From positions 1 through 36,503 of IMG/VR virus record IMGVR_UViG_3300028553_002193: a stretch of 36,503 nt of DNA; one strand, given 5' to 3'. Positions 23,505 to 32,286 of the stretch are shown here, in pieces. This DNA is from a virus. A program made the position numbers and the translations under genes. Numbering within the stretch: the first letter of the stretch is position 1; each line of letters starts with the position of its first letter. The notes beneath the pieces are model-generated. The model did no database searches, had not been told where the DNA came from, and was given only the letters and a program-made list of their open reading frames with translations.

Positions 23505-24993
23505 AATTTGGTTTTATGCCGTAGTAATTGATAACCAAGACCCCCTTAACTTGGGTAGAGTCAGAGCAAATCTGCTTACTGACGATGTCAGCGCTATCAA
23601 AAAAAGTTATGATGGTTTTGGTCCTCAAGACTATTGGACAGCAAAAGACCCTTTTGTATTTAATTCACTCTTACCACTTTATGTTTGGACCGTACCGAAA
23701 GTTGATGAGTTAATCCAAATTTATTATCACGAGCCAGAAACAACTCAGTTTCTCAACGCATACTACATCCAAGGACCTTTCAACAGGATACAGAATATAG
23801 TACAAGAAAACTTTAATGAATCTCAAAAGTACACCGATATCTCAGGGGTTCAAATCATTGGAGCTCAGAATTTAAGAAATCCTGATGGCACCTACAAAAA
23901 TCCTGACCCTGATGGAGTATTTCCTGACCCAGGTGATGTAGCCGTATTAGGTAGAGGTAGTACCGATATTATTTTCAAAGAACATACAACCCTTATAAGG
24001 GCTGGAAAATATTCAGGTGAGTTAGTATCAAACCGAGACCCCAAAGGAAACAAGAACAGAGCATTTATTCAACTGAGCAAATTTCAGAACAAAACATCAA
24101 TTGGGGATACTGTAAGACAAGCCGACATCGGTATTCAAAACTTACAGGTAAATTACCTTATAGAGTACGATATCAACAACCCTGAGAATACATTCAACCT
24201 TTTTAACGGAACAATCCGTCTTTATAGACTCATACCCAACACAGCAACCACATCTCAGAATCTAAAGGTAGATTCCGATGTTGAACAATATAAGTTTATC
24301 AAAGCTTCTCAGAGTTTTAGTTTTTTAAATTTAGACAACACCATTAAATTTATTAATCAATTCATTAGTGATTGTAATAGTAAATTGAAAACCGAAACAG
24401 GAGTTGTATTGTTTAATGTATTGGATGAGAAATTCCCGATGTATTTTAGACCATCAAACAATTTCTACAACCAAATGAAAACCACATCACAGAATGTGAT
24501 TAGACAAAACCTTACAACAATATTTTCAAAGGTTAAACTCATCCCCACCGATAAAGTGGGGGGTTATGGTTTGATATTTCAGCAAGGAAGAGTCGGAGAC
24601 CCGATTAAAATTACACCCAAGAGTTTTAGAAAAATCGAAACAAATGCGTTACCTGAAACCTATGGTTCATTCGGGGCACAACATGTTTACCTTCTTTCCC
24701 AACTTTCTCAAATACCGGGAAAAGGAAAAATTAATTTTGACAATAGTCTCTACGGAATCGACGAACAAAAATTTTCATTAGAAATTGAACCTAACACCTC
24801 AAGTATGGTAAGGGGTGAAGAACTACTTCAACTACTTAATGTAATTGTAAGGTTCTTAGTTTCACACACCCACGGATTTCCTGGTGAACCCCCAATTTCA
24901 ATTACCGAGGACGGTTCAACTGTTGACAACCTTATCAGAGAACTCAATGACGCATATAATAAAGTACTGAATCAATATATTCGTTTGAATTGA
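23494..24993 (+). CDS. Baseplate hub protein with gp5-like OB-fold N-terminus
   Basis: A 499-residue protein whose start matches the OB-fold of T4 gp5/baseplate assembly protein V: FYAVVIDNQDPLNLGRVRANL, then LPLYVWTVPKVDELIQIYY. These folds begin with a metal-free barrel that builds the central spike. There is no lysozyme-type domain. Middle residues are mixed beta. A C-terminal piece FLVSHTHGFPGEPP contains an H-T-H that could bind a metal, but this is not shown. It starts inside the previous gene's end and is followed by a 21-base gap with the TATTTATAA motif. Probably at the tail tip. Confidence 0.65.
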   Translation: MASRIWFYAVVIDNQDPLNLGRVRANLLTDDVSAIKKSYDGFGPQDYWTAKDPFVFNSLLPLYVWTVPKVDELIQIYYHEPETTQFLNAYYIQGPFNRIQNIVQENFNESQKYTDISGVQIIGAQNLRNPDGTYKNPDPDGVFPDPGDVAVLGRGSTDIIFKEHTTLIRAGKYSGELVSNRDPKGNKNRAFIQLSKFQNKTSIGDTVRQADIGIQNLQVNYLIEYDINNPENTFNLFNGTIRLYRLIPNTATTSQNLKVDSDVEQYKFIKASQSFSFLNLDNTIKFINQFISDCNSKLKTETGVVLFNVLDEKFPMYFRPSNNFYNQMKTTSQNVIRQNLTTIFSKVKLIPTDKVGGYGLIFQQGRVGDPIKITPKSFRKIETNALPETYGSFGAQHVYLLSQLSQIPGKGKINFDNSLYGIDEQKFSLEIEPNTSSMVRGEELLQLLNVIVRFLVSHTHGFPGEPPISITEDGSTVDNLIRELNDAYNKVLNQYIRLN

Positions 24994-25002
24994 TATTTAT
25001 AA
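24994..25002 (+). promoter_or_regulatory. TATTTATAA motif (candidate late promoter)
   Basis: TATTTATAA, 12 bases before the ATG at 25015. The overlapping TATAAAGA (24998-25005) matches the T4 late box TATAAATA at 7 of 8. GATATTTATAAAGA (24992-25005) is repeated exactly at 26482-26495, also just before a gene start. Confidence 0.45.
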
Positions 25003-25014
25003 AGAAAAAGTATA

Positions 25015-26529
25015 ATGTCAATTTATCGGTCGTATTTCAATAGAAATAATACTTTATTATCGAATCTCTACACCAACACCGCGAGAAACCCCGTGGTACA
25101 ACTCAATTTTGGTAGTAGTGACCTTGTTGTACCCAATTTTGGATTCACCCGTTTTATATTTGATTTGGACTTAGAGGGTCTAGAGGAAATGATTGCCGAT
25201 AAGGTTATCTCCACAGGTTGTACCACAGGGATGACACACACACTTATGATGACAAACACATCATCATTTGACGATGAACTCCTTAACACCAACATGACTG
25301 ACGGAAGAAAAAGAGCAACATCATTTGATTTAATACTCTTTAGAATACCAAAATTCTCAGGAACCACAGGTTCACCACAAATATGGGATGAAGGTGTTGG
25401 ATACGACTATAATGATTTTGGGACAACCCAAAATGGTCTTGCAGGGATGCAATCATCATTGGAACAACTTAACAATAAAAGTTTTTCTTTAAGACCATCA
25501 AACTGGTACCAAACAACTACCGTAACAAATTGGTCTGAACCGGGAATCTACAACAATACAAACTCCCTTACAGGACTTACAGGTCTTAACTACTCATCAA
25601 TTACAATTGTAGATGAACAAAGATTTGAATTGGGTAACGAAGATATCCAATTTGATATGACCAATGAAATTAACGGAATATTAAACGGGTCAATAACAGG
25701 AGTCACAGGATGGGGTATCGCCTATAAACCCGATATCGAAAACATCACAGGTCTAACAGAATCATACTCTGTTGGATTTTTTGGAAAATATACACAGACA
25801 TTCTATCAACCATATCTTCTTACCGATTACGATGATTTGATTAAAGACGACAGAAACCTGTTCCTTAAAAACCAAACAAACAGACTCTACCTTTATGTTT
25901 ACCAAAATGGTGATTTTGCCAATTTAGATAATCTACCAGGTGTAAACATAGAAAACCAAAATGGGGACATCGTACCGGGGGGGTCAGGACTTACAACTTG
26001 TCAGGTCACAAAAGGTGTATATGAGGTTACTGTTCCAAATATTTTTACCAATCAACCTGTACCATGTTTGTTTTATGATATATGGACAGGTCTTACAATC
26101 AACGGACAATCCTTACCTAATGTAACAAACCAATTTGTTCTTCAAGCCTACAGTGCGGGAATTCAAATAGGTAGTAACTCCCAAGAACCGAGTAAATACG
26201 GATTCAGTTTCTACGGTATTTTACAAAATGAAAAAGTACTCAATACAGAAATTAGAAAGATTGGAGTTGTTGCTAAGAAACAATGGACTTCCCAACATCA
26301 GTTGGAAAACATTGACATTTACTATAGAGTTTATGTGAGAGAGGGAACTACTGAAGTTCAGGTACAAAATTGGACCCCTGTAAATCGTACTCCTAATGAA
26401 TATTATTTCATCTTTGATATGAAAGACAAGATTCCGAATGAATATTTTGTTGACATCCGAGTGAATACTAGTGGTGAAAAAGATATTTATAAAGACACAA
26501 TTCAATTCCAAATTGTTAACAAAAAATGA
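25015..26529 (+). CDS. Probable virion structural protein, 504 residues
   Basis: Not recognised beyond position. The 504 residues are rich in Asn, Thr, Gly and Tyr, almost cysteine-free, and predicted mostly beta, which is typical of tail or neck proteins and adhesins. A stretch of ENITGLTESYSVGFFGKYTQ and a C-terminal NVTNQFVLQAYSAGIQIG are of beta type. No enzymatic motif is visible and no collagen-like repeats occur. It begins after a candidate late promoter and its stop overlaps the next start by ATGA. Could be a tail-completion, wedge or fibre-attachment protein. Confidence 0.6.
   Translation: MSIYRSYFNRNNTLLSNLYTNTARNPVVQLNFGSSDLVVPNFGFTRFIFDLDLEGLEEMIADKVISTGCTTGMTHTLMMTNTSSFDDELLNTNMTDGRKRATSFDLILFRIPKFSGTTGSPQIWDEGVGYDYNDFGTTQNGLAGMQSSLEQLNNKSFSLRPSNWYQTTTVTNWSEPGIYNNTNSLTGLTGLNYSSITIVDEQRFELGNEDIQFDMTNEINGILNGSITGVTGWGIAYKPDIENITGLTESYSVGFFGKYTQTFYQPYLLTDYDDLIKDDRNLFLKNQTNRLYLYVYQNGDFANLDNLPGVNIENQNGDIVPGGSGLTTCQVTKGVYEVTVPNIFTNQPVPCLFYDIWTGLTINGQSLPNVTNQFVLQAYSAGIQIGSNSQEPSKYGFSFYGILQNEKVLNTEIRKIGVVAKKQWTSQHQLENIDIYYRVYVREGTTEVQVQNWTPVNRTPNEYYFIFDMKDKIPNEYFVDIRVNTSGEKDIYKDTIQFQIVNKK
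26484..26492 (+). promoter_or_regulatory. TATTTATAA motif inside the end of the 504-residue gene
   Basis: TATTTATAA, 33 bases before the ATG at 26526 and inside the upstream coding sequence. Its flanks repeat those of the 24994 copy (GATATTTATAAAGA), so the sequence is kept beyond the core. Confidence 0.4.
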
Positions 26530-27005
26530 GAAAAGTTATCAGACTAACCGAAACAGATATTAAAAATATAGTTCTAAGAGCTTTAAAAGAGGCGGAACAT
26601 GAACATAACCGTTACATGTTTTTTAGTAACTTAGAACAACTAAAAAGACAGGCTGAGAGGTTATTAGAACTTGACTCAGACGAAATTCATTCTATTTTGG
26701 AGGATGGACACGATTGGGCAGATGACCATATCACCGTTGCTAAAGAAAATCTTGACCAAGTATTTGATTTTATGATGAATGAAATTCACGGGGAAGATGA
26801 CGAAGACATGATGATTGATGATATTGCTGTTATGGAAGGTAGGAAAAAAGCGGGTACTAAATTATGCGCTCGTGGTAAAGCCGCCGCCATGGCGAGGTAC
26901 GACGTATTTCCCAGCGCATATAGTAATGGTCACGCAGTACAAGTCTGTAAAGGTAAAATCAAAGGTTTGGACGGTAAGAAAAGATGTTCAGGAGCCTATT
27001 GTTAA
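26526..27005 (+). CDS. Small protein with N-terminal tag and Cys-containing C-terminal domain
   Basis: A 159-residue protein in three parts. Residues 1-23, beginning RKVIRLTETDIKNIV, form a basic amphipathic helix ending L20-K21-E22|A23, which fits the T4 prohead-protease cleavage pattern (L/I-x-E|A). The middle is acidic and helical. Residues about 106-159 (GRKKAGTKLCARGKAAAMAR, then YDVFPSAYSNGHAVQVCKG) are a compact basic domain with four cysteines ending in CSGAYC, a pattern common in phage proteins but of unknown role. It overlaps the upstream stop by ATGA. It could be a packaged internal protein; this is inference. Confidence 0.7.
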   Translation: MRKVIRLTETDIKNIVLRALKEAEHEHNRYMFFSNLEQLKRQAERLLELDSDEIHSILEDGHDWADDHITVAKENLDQVFDFMMNEIHGEDDEDMMIDDIAVMEGRKKAGTKLCARGKAAAMARYDVFPSAYSNGHAVQVCKGKIKGLDGKKRCSGAYC

Positions 27006-27029
27006 TTTGAAAAGTTTTATTTACCTTTG
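26999..27029 (+). promoter_or_regulatory. Candidate Bacteroidota-type promoter
   Basis: TTG (26999-27001), 20 bases, TACCTTTG (27022-27029), matching the Bacteroidota primary-sigma consensus TTG-N(17-23)-TAnnTTTG. Transcription would start near 27036, just before the ATG at 27042. It is the clearest host-type promoter seen in the window. Confidence 0.45.
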
Positions 27030-27041
27030 TTGTCAAATACA

Positions 27042-27449
27042 ATGGTAATGAAAAATCTCAAACACACATTTCGTCGTTTTATTCAAAAACAGGCTTTGAA
27101 ATTATTTCGGTATCTGAATACCGAACAAGAGAGGTCAATTTATGAACGGGACTGTATTGCTATTTGTAAAAAGTTTATTTATGAACCCGATTCAATAATG
27201 TTATTAACACCCATTTCTGGTAAAAGATACATTAGAAGTGAAAACAATCAAATTTTTATTATTTTAGAATCACATCGTGTAAAAATTATCAATCATGTAT
27301 ATGCTTATGATGTACTTATGAATGACAGGTCATGGAACCAATTAATCAAACTTTTTGATAACGAAGTTGAAAAACGAAGAGAGGATTTCGAAAAACAAAT
27401 CACGAAAAATATTAAAACTTCACTCCAAAAAATTATTGCCGAAAAATGA
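27042..27449 (+). CDS. Hypothetical protein, about 135 residues
   Basis: Not recognised. Starts at ATG 27042 (27048 is a possible alternative), just after a host-type promoter. The N-terminus is strongly basic (KNLKHTFRRFIQKQALKLF), followed by an acidic/hydrophobic middle (DSIMLLTPISGKRYIRSENN) and a long charged C-terminal helix. There are two cysteines and no membrane segment. The separate promoter and its place at the edge of the virion block suggest an accessory gene. It overlaps the next gene by ATGA. Confidence 0.6.
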   Translation: MVMKNLKHTFRRFIQKQALKLFRYLNTEQERSIYERDCIAICKKFIYEPDSIMLLTPISGKRYIRSENNQIFIILESHRVKIINHVYAYDVLMNDRSWNQLIKLFDNEVEKRREDFEKQITKNIKTSLQKIIAEK

Positions 27450-27799
27450 AACATCCATTTCACACTCTATACTATACAGGTCTTTCCGTTCTAATTTCAC
27501 TATTAATTTTTGGTGGATTATTAATTTATAATCTTTCAAATATTGTACACCTTATACCGAAAGAAAAAACATTTAAAAAACATTCAGATATATTAATGAA
27601 CCCTATTGTGTTGGAAACATTTACACCAAAACCTTTTATCGAGGTCAAGGTGTCTAAAGTTGAACCAAAAATTGAATCTAATCTCGAGAGCCCTAAACCA
27701 AAAGTTGTTGGTGACTCAATACCAAAATCAACCCCTAAGGACTCAAATCATATAACGGAACAAATGCGACAAGTAAAAGGAACTAACGATTCAATATAG
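27446..27799 (+). CDS. Single-pass membrane protein
   Basis: A 117-residue protein with one strong transmembrane segment at about residues 10-30 (TGLSVLISLLIFGGLLIYNL) and a long proline- and lysine-rich, soluble tail (about 45-117). No lipobox is seen, so it is probably an anchored protein with a single membrane helix. Spanin- or holin-like roles are possible from shape alone, but no family was recognised. It is coupled to the preceding gene by ATGA. Its end overlaps the stop of the opposite-strand gene at 27783 by 17 bases. Confidence 0.6.
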   Translation: MKHPFHTLYYTGLSVLISLLIFGGLLIYNLSNIVHLIPKEKTFKKHSDILMNPIVLETFTPKPFIEVKVSKVEPKIESNLESPKPKVVGDSIPKSTPKDSNHITEQMRQVKGTNDSI

Positions 27800-28412
27800 A
27801 CTCTTTGAGAACTTTTTGAATTAAGTCCCTTAATCCCTCATTTTTTTTCTTTGGTTTGTAAGAGGTCATAGTTGGTTTGTTACCTTTTCCAACTTTTGGG
27901 TCCTTTTTCTCAGCCGCTCTTTTTTGTGCACAAGCCGCTTTCTTCTCGGAATCAGACATCTTAGAAGCAACTCCCGCAGCTCTACATTTAGGGTATCCTT
28001 TAGATTCCCCTTCAGGTCGACCGCAAGGAGGATGTCCACCACCTTCTTTTTTTCTACAAATATTAACCCAAGGACCTGAAGGTTGTTTACTACCTTTAGG
28101 TTTTTTTTTAGTACCAAACCAAACCGCCAAATCCTCTTTTAAAATATCTTCTTTAAAAATTTTCTTTCTCATATTTTCAACTTTTTTAACATTTGATTTA
28201 GTTTGTTTTTCATCTTTGGCAATTTCTTGTTTTGTTTTTTTTATCTCACCATCATACGAATCAAAGGCGGTTCCATTATTGATATAACCCGAAACTTTCT
28301 CGGTGTAAGGTATTAGTTCTTTATCTTTCCAAATTCGTGGAGTAATATTCAATTTACCTTTAAAAACACCATCGCTCGATGATGTAGTACTCTCGTTGAT
28401 TTTTATTTTCAT
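27783..28412 (-). CDS. DUF5872-like basic cysteine protein
   Basis: A 209-residue protein, very lysine-rich. Residues about 95-185 hold a compact pattern I recognise from phages and giant viruses (DUF5872-like): VWFGTKKKPKGSKQPSGPW, ICRKKEGGGHPPCGRPE, GYPKCRAAGVASKMSD, KKAACAQKR. The spacing of the four cysteines suggests a metal-binding or disulfide-like knuckle. The C-terminal end L194-R-D-L-I-Q-K-V-L-K-E204|S is an amphipathic helix ending in L-x-E|S, like the N-terminal tag of the 26526 protein. No enzymatic motif. A DNA-binding or packaged-protein role is possible. The family name is from memory. Confidence 0.65.
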   Translation of the reverse strand: MKIKINESTTSSSDGVFKGKLNITPRIWKDKELIPYTEKVSGYINNGTAFDSYDGEIKKTKQEIAKDEKQTKSNVKKVENMRKKIFKEDILKEDLAVWFGTKKKPKGSKQPSGPWVNICRKKEGGGHPPCGRPEGESKGYPKCRAAGVASKMSDSEKKAACAQKRAAEKKDPKVGKGNKPTMTSYKPKKKNEGLRDLIQKVLKESILNR

Positions 28413-28424
28413 AATCCTATATTT

Positions 28425-28433
28425 TAATAAATA
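28425..28433 (-). promoter_or_regulatory. TATTTATTA motif (candidate late promoter, divergent gap)
   Basis: On the - strand TATTTATTA lies 12 bases before the start at 28412. The same bases read on the + strand as TAATAAATA, 11 bases before the + start at 28445, so one A/T-rich element (28425-28440) could serve both diverging genes. Confidence 0.4.
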
Positions 28434-28444
28434 TTTAAATTTTT

Positions 28445-28681
28445 ATGCAAGACTTAAATTCTTTACCTTTATTCGATAGAATTCAAATTCAAAATTCAGA
28501 AGATTTTGATAATTTAATAGACGCTCTGACAAAGGAACAGGGAGATTATATTATTAAAATTGCTCTTGAGAAGGCGTTCAATTCAGGTATCTATAGTTTA
28601 AGTGAAAGTGAAATACTTTCAAAATCTCTCAGATTAAAAAATAAAAATACTGAAACAATTTCAGAAAATGACACTGAATGA
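28445..28681 (+). CDS. Hypothetical protein, 78 residues
   Basis: Not recognised. Acidic, helical protein beginning DLNSLPLFDRIQIQNSEDFD, with no signal or membrane segment. It diverges from the 28412 gene and overlaps the next start by 14 bases. Small and of unknown role; coding is supported by the coupled pair and the terminator that follows. Confidence 0.55.
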   Translation: MQDLNSLPLFDRIQIQNSEDFDNLIDALTKEQGDYIIKIALEKAFNSGIYSLSESEILSKSLRLKNKNTETISENDTE

Positions 28682-28853
28682 GATAAGTAAAAGAATAATA
28701 GATGGGGAATACATTTTAACCGAAGTTGTCAGAAATGGACACAAACCTTTTTTTGGTGATGAATATGAAAAAATAAGAACTGAAGTTGGTGTATTAAGGT
28801 GTCTATATTTTGGTGAAGATTCACCATATTGTAATTCAAGATATAAAAAATAA
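28668..28853 (+). CDS. Hypothetical protein, 61 residues
   Basis: Not recognised. Sixty-one residues containing LNEISKRIIDGEYILTEVV and two cysteines in RCLYFGEDSPYC. It follows the 78-residue gene with a 14-base overlap and ends three bases before a strong hairpin terminator, so it is the last gene of this short + strand transcript. Confidence 0.55.
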   Translation: MTLNEISKRIIDGEYILTEVVRNGHKPFFGDEYEKIRTEVGVLRCLYFGEDSPYCNSRYKK

Positions 28854-28855
28854 AA

Positions 28856-28877
28856 AAAGGGGACCGAAGTCCCCTTT
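28856..28877. terminator. Bidirectional intrinsic terminator
   Basis: Perfect 9-base stem AAAGGGGAC / GTCCCCTTT with a CGAA tetraloop. On the + strand CTTTTTG follows; on the - strand a run of Ts follows. It lies between convergent genes (28853 + and 28897 -) and can end both transcripts, including the major capsid message. Confidence 0.85.
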
Positions 28878-28896
28878 CTTTTTGTAGTTTGAGATA

Positions 28897-30711
28897 TTAT
28901 CTCAATTCTCTCAAGTCGAACGTTCTAACACCATCAACAGTGATTCTACCATAGAACCTGTTATTTACAACCTTCTTAGCGTATCTGGTCATGATACCCT
29001 TGATAGGTGTAAAGTTGAATGGGTTGTACATTGTTGGAGTGAGTTGTAAAGGTACATATGGAGCGTAGATGTATCCAGTATCCAATAATGAAGTACCTTT
29101 GTGTCCTAACAACACCTGGTTTGCAGGGAAGTAAGGGTCACGGTAAACTTGGTATCTACCAGCCAATGTTCCAACTCTCTCAATACCCATGTTATATTGG
29201 TCTTGCTCAGGAGCTGCGTTTGATACGTGGAAGTACTCCAAGTCATCAAAGATTGCAGAAACCTCAGAAGATACAACAATCCAGTTTGCGCCTCCTCTAA
29301 GAGTTGACTTGTGGATTTGAGCTGAAATTTGGTTGATTGCAGTGATAAGAGTTTGGTTCCAGTCCTTTTGAGTGTAAGGAGTTGTACCAGCGTTAAATCT
29401 CTTCCATCCGTTGTAGTCCCAACGAAGGTTCCAAGAAGCAGCTTTTCTCAAGTCTCTTAAGATTTCGCGGTCGATTTCAGCAGCCACTTGCTCAGACAAC
29501 AAAGCTGTCAATTCAGCTTCAGCGTCGATGTTGTGGAACGCAGCTACGTCCTGAGCCATTTCAGGTGACCATTGAGCTCTAAGTTTTCTTTCAGTAACCG
29601 AAACAGTCACAGACTGAAGGTCAAAAGAAACTTCACCAATTTTATCTTCAAATTCAAGATTCTTGTAGATTCTGTAAGTTGCTAAGAACGCGTTGTTGTT
29701 AGCGGTTGAAGAGGAGAATGTTGAACCCGTGTACCCGTCGAGTGATGAATCACCACAAGAAATACAAACAGGAACTTGAAGGTCAACTTCGAGGTAGATT
29801 TTACCTTCAGCGTCACAAACATTGTAGTAAGTACCACCGTCAGTCAAACTATTTGGGAATGCTAAAGGTACATTCTCACCATACTCAACAATACCCTTAC
29901 CGTATCTTTGTGTTACAACTCTGAACAAGTAGTTGTTCGAAGTGTTTCCAGAAGTGTAAGCGTTTCCAGCAGCACCACGGATTTGAAGGTCAGTTAAGAA
30001 TTCTTCGGTATCCATCGGTTGACCGTTTGGTCCGATAAGTTGACCAGCACCTGCAGATGCAAATCCCGATAACATAATAAGAACTTTTCTGTAGTTGTCA
30101 GACGCATATGCAGAAACAACTAATTGGTCAGCTAGCCAAGCAACTGTTCTTGTTCCACCATCAACTCCTGATGTAACACCTGGAGTTAATGCCGAAAATG
30201 AACCTTTAGAGTAGTCGTAAAGACCTGGAGGGTCTAAAGCAGGTTCGTTACCTTCGTAGAATCTATCGTAAAGGTCTTTTTGTGTGTTATAGTCATAACC
30301 ACTGTTTGGGGTTTGACCAGCAGCTGCATTAGGTGCTCCAAAAGGTGCAAAGTGCTCAGTTGTTCCTGGTTGATATGACTGAATGTTTGGTACGAAGTAG
30401 AACAACTTACCGATAGGAAGGTTCATTGCTTGTACAGAAACGATGTCGTTAGCCAAAAGCTTAGAGAATACTCTCCTTACAATTGGGAATACAACAGTTT
30501 CGAATGAACCGGTATCAGCAGTCGAAGCCGCTTCGTTAATCAAATATGACGCTTGGTTTTCATACAACTGTGCGATATTTTCTTTTAGGTGTCCGTTAAG
30601 CCCGTCAAGGAAACCTAACTTGTCCCATTTGTTAATTGTATCTTCTTTGATAACTTTAAGGTGCTTAAGACCGATGTTACCAACAAGACCACTTTCTAAT
30701 AATGCTCCCAT
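28897..30711 (-). CDS. 23: Major capsid protein (T4 gp23-like)
   Basis: A 604-residue protein of the T4 gp23 type. Residues 1-60 form the cleaved N-terminal peptide, ending YLINE60|AAS, which fits the prohead-protease rule L/I-x-E|A. The mature part begins with the motif FETVVFPIVRRVFSKLLAND, then SVQAMNLPIG, strongly gp23-like; KLRAQWSPEMAQDVAAFHN and LTPTMYNPFNF are further HK97-fold family parts. T4 gp23 is 521 residues, so this one has insertions in its middle. It is the product of a T4-order head module. The leader just before ATG is A-rich (AAAATTAAAATG-like), as expected for a highly expressed Bacteroidota gene. Confidence 0.88.
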   Translation of the reverse strand: MGALLESGLVGNIGLKHLKVIKEDTINKWDKLGFLDGLNGHLKENIAQLYENQASYLINEAASTADTGSFETVVFPIVRRVFSKLLANDIVSVQAMNLPIGKLFYFVPNIQSYQPGTTEHFAPFGAPNAAAGQTPNSGYDYNTQKDLYDRFYEGNEPALDPPGLYDYSKGSFSALTPGVTSGVDGGTRTVAWLADQLVVSAYASDNYRKVLIMLSGFASAGAGQLIGPNGQPMDTEEFLTDLQIRGAAGNAYTSGNTSNNYLFRVVTQRYGKGIVEYGENVPLAFPNSLTDGGTYYNVCDAEGKIYLEVDLQVPVCISCGDSSLDGYTGSTFSSSTANNNAFLATYRIYKNLEFEDKIGEVSFDLQSVTVSVTERKLRAQWSPEMAQDVAAFHNIDAEAELTALLSEQVAAEIDREILRDLRKAASWNLRWDYNGWKRFNAGTTPYTQKDWNQTLITAINQISAQIHKSTLRGGANWIVVSSEVSAIFDDLEYFHVSNAAPEQDQYNMGIERVGTLAGRYQVYRDPYFPANQVLLGHKGTSLLDTGYIYAPYVPLQLTPTMYNPFNFTPIKGIMTRYAKKVVNNRFYGRITVDGVRTFDLRELR

Positions 30712-30730
30712 TTTAATTTTTGTTTTTAGG

Positions 30731-30738
30731 AATTTATA
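30731..30738 (-). promoter_or_regulatory. T4-type late box TATAAATT before the capsid gene
   Basis: On the - strand TATAAATT, 7 of 8 to the T4 late box TATAAATA, lies 19 bases before the capsid start at 30711. No Shine-Dalgarno follows; the leader is A-rich. It overlaps the untranslated gap after the scaffold gene. Confidence 0.4.
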
Positions 30739-30741
30739 TTT

Positions 30742-32265
30742 TTAGAGTTTATTCATCAAATCCTTAATTCTTAAGAATTGTGGATTCTCATATGTTTTAG
30801 ACTCAATCAAGGTTGTAGATGAACCAGAAGTTTTTGCTGTGTTCAACTGTCTTTCAACACTTTCAGAAATATTTTTCGTTTCAGTGTTGGAAAGTTCATC
30901 CTTGACAGTTTTGTAGAGTTGTTTTGATTCTTTAAGTGATTCTACAGAATCAAATCTTCTCAGAATATTTATTTTTTCTTTTTTGGTAGTGGAATGCTCA
31001 GTAAACAATCTTGTAGCATATGCCAAGTTCGAGTTAAAAACAGCAACTTCGTTGAGTTTTTCTCTAAAGACATTAAGAGCCTTTCTGTACTCTTCATTCT
31101 TTTCTCTTAACAAATTTAATTCTACTTCAACAGCTTCTACTTTTACACCTTTATCACCATAAACATAATTTCTGTTATTTGTGATACCTTTTCTTAACCC
31201 TCTACCTTCTTTTGACCCCATACCATAAGTTCTAGCAGCCTCTTTTGTTTCCTCCTTGGTTTCATAGTCTTTCTTGCCAGGATTAGTTTCAGATTTGTCA
31301 CCTTTGTTACCACCGAACTTTCCTTCGTAGTCTTTGTAGTGTCCATCTTTACCTTCACCAGCTTTCTTTTCAACACCGTCTACTTTCTTACGTCTGTATT
31401 CGCGTTTCTTAGAATCTTCTTCCATTTCACCCTCTTTAAATTCAAATTTTGCTTTACCAGTACCCATAGTTTTAGGTCCAGCCTTTTTGTGGTCATCAAA
31501 TCCTTTTTTTGGTAAAGTACTGTCGTACTTAAATTTAGGATGACCCATACCTACGCCTTTTGGTTTTACAGTCATTTTAGCTTCTTCAAGGTTATATTCC
31601 TCATGTGAGGATTCTCCCATCTCTTCCATAGATTCTTCATCCATGTACTCAGAAAGGTCTAATTCTTCCTCATCCATTTCTATCTCATACATGATTTCGT
31701 CTTCTTCCATAGTTTCAGACGACGAATAAAGAGCATCTAAAACAGCATCTAAGTCGGGGTCTTCTTCAACATCAAGTTCATTGAATTCCATTTCTTGTTC
31801 TTCCATTTCCATCTCTTCCATCATATCCTCTTCCTCATCCATTTCAGACTCGTCAAGTTTTACAATGTATTCAACATCTTCATTATCGTCGGTAATGTGA
31901 ACCATACCTTCGTCTTTTACAACTACAATTCCATCTTCAGGTCCCATAGCTTTAAAAGCCTTAATAACTTCATCATCAGACATATCTGTCATATCGATAG
32001 TTTCTTCATCCGAATCAAAATCCATATTGAATTCATTATCAGAATCTTCCATATTATCAACATCGCTATCCATGTCAAAATCCATGTCTAGCTCAGTATC
32101 AACTTCAACCTCATCTTCTTGTTCGGAAAGAGATTCCTTTACTAACTGACTGATTTCTTCCTTCATTGTAGAAGCAAGTATTCCTTTTGCGTTTTCGGCA
32201 ATGACTTCTTCAACATTTCTCATTTGAATAAGTGCCTCTTCAACTAAATTTTTAGTTTTTTGCAT
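30742..32265 (-). CDS. Scaffold/prohead core protein (gp22-like, acidic)
   Basis: A 507-residue protein with strongly divided charge: residues 45-235 are extremely acidic (long runs of D, E and M), residues about 235-365 are Lys/Gly-rich and basic, and 370-507 is a coiled-coil-like helix (LLREKNEEYRKALNVFREKL). Its place between protease and major capsid protein is that of T4 gene 22, the main scaffold core protein, which is degraded by the protease. The C-terminal helices support that. It is much longer than T4 gp22 (269). The family is inferred from position and C-terminal part, since acidic stretches alone are not diagnostic. Confidence 0.72.
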   Translation of the reverse strand: MQKTKNLVEEALIQMRNVEEVIAENAKGILASTMKEEISQLVKESLSEQEDEVEVDTELDMDFDMDSDVDNMEDSDNEFNMDFDSDEETIDMTDMSDDEVIKAFKAMGPEDGIVVVKDEGMVHITDDNEDVEYIVKLDESEMDEEEDMMEEMEMEEQEMEFNELDVEEDPDLDAVLDALYSSSETMEEDEIMYEIEMDEEELDLSEYMDEESMEEMGESSHEEYNLEEAKMTVKPKGVGMGHPKFKYDSTLPKKGFDDHKKAGPKTMGTGKAKFEFKEGEMEEDSKKREYRRKKVDGVEKKAGEGKDGHYKDYEGKFGGNKGDKSETNPGKKDYETKEETKEAARTYGMGSKEGRGLRKGITNNRNYVYGDKGVKVEAVEVELNLLREKNEEYRKALNVFREKLNEVAVFNSNLAYATRLFTEHSTTKKEKINILRRFDSVESLKESKQLYKTVKDELSNTETKNISESVERQLNTAKTSGSSTTLIESKTYENPQFLRIKDLMNKL

Positions 32266-32286
32266 AAAAATTGTTTTTAATTTACC

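Noticed and set aside
27877-28287. 136-residue + strand frame with a Pro/Phe-rich translation
   Set aside because: Antisense to the DUF5872-like gene; its Phe/Ser-rich translation is the expected complement of a Lys-rich protein.
31795-32091. 98-residue + strand frame rich in His, Ile and Phe
   Set aside because: It is the complement of the Asp/Glu/Met-rich part of the scaffold gene.
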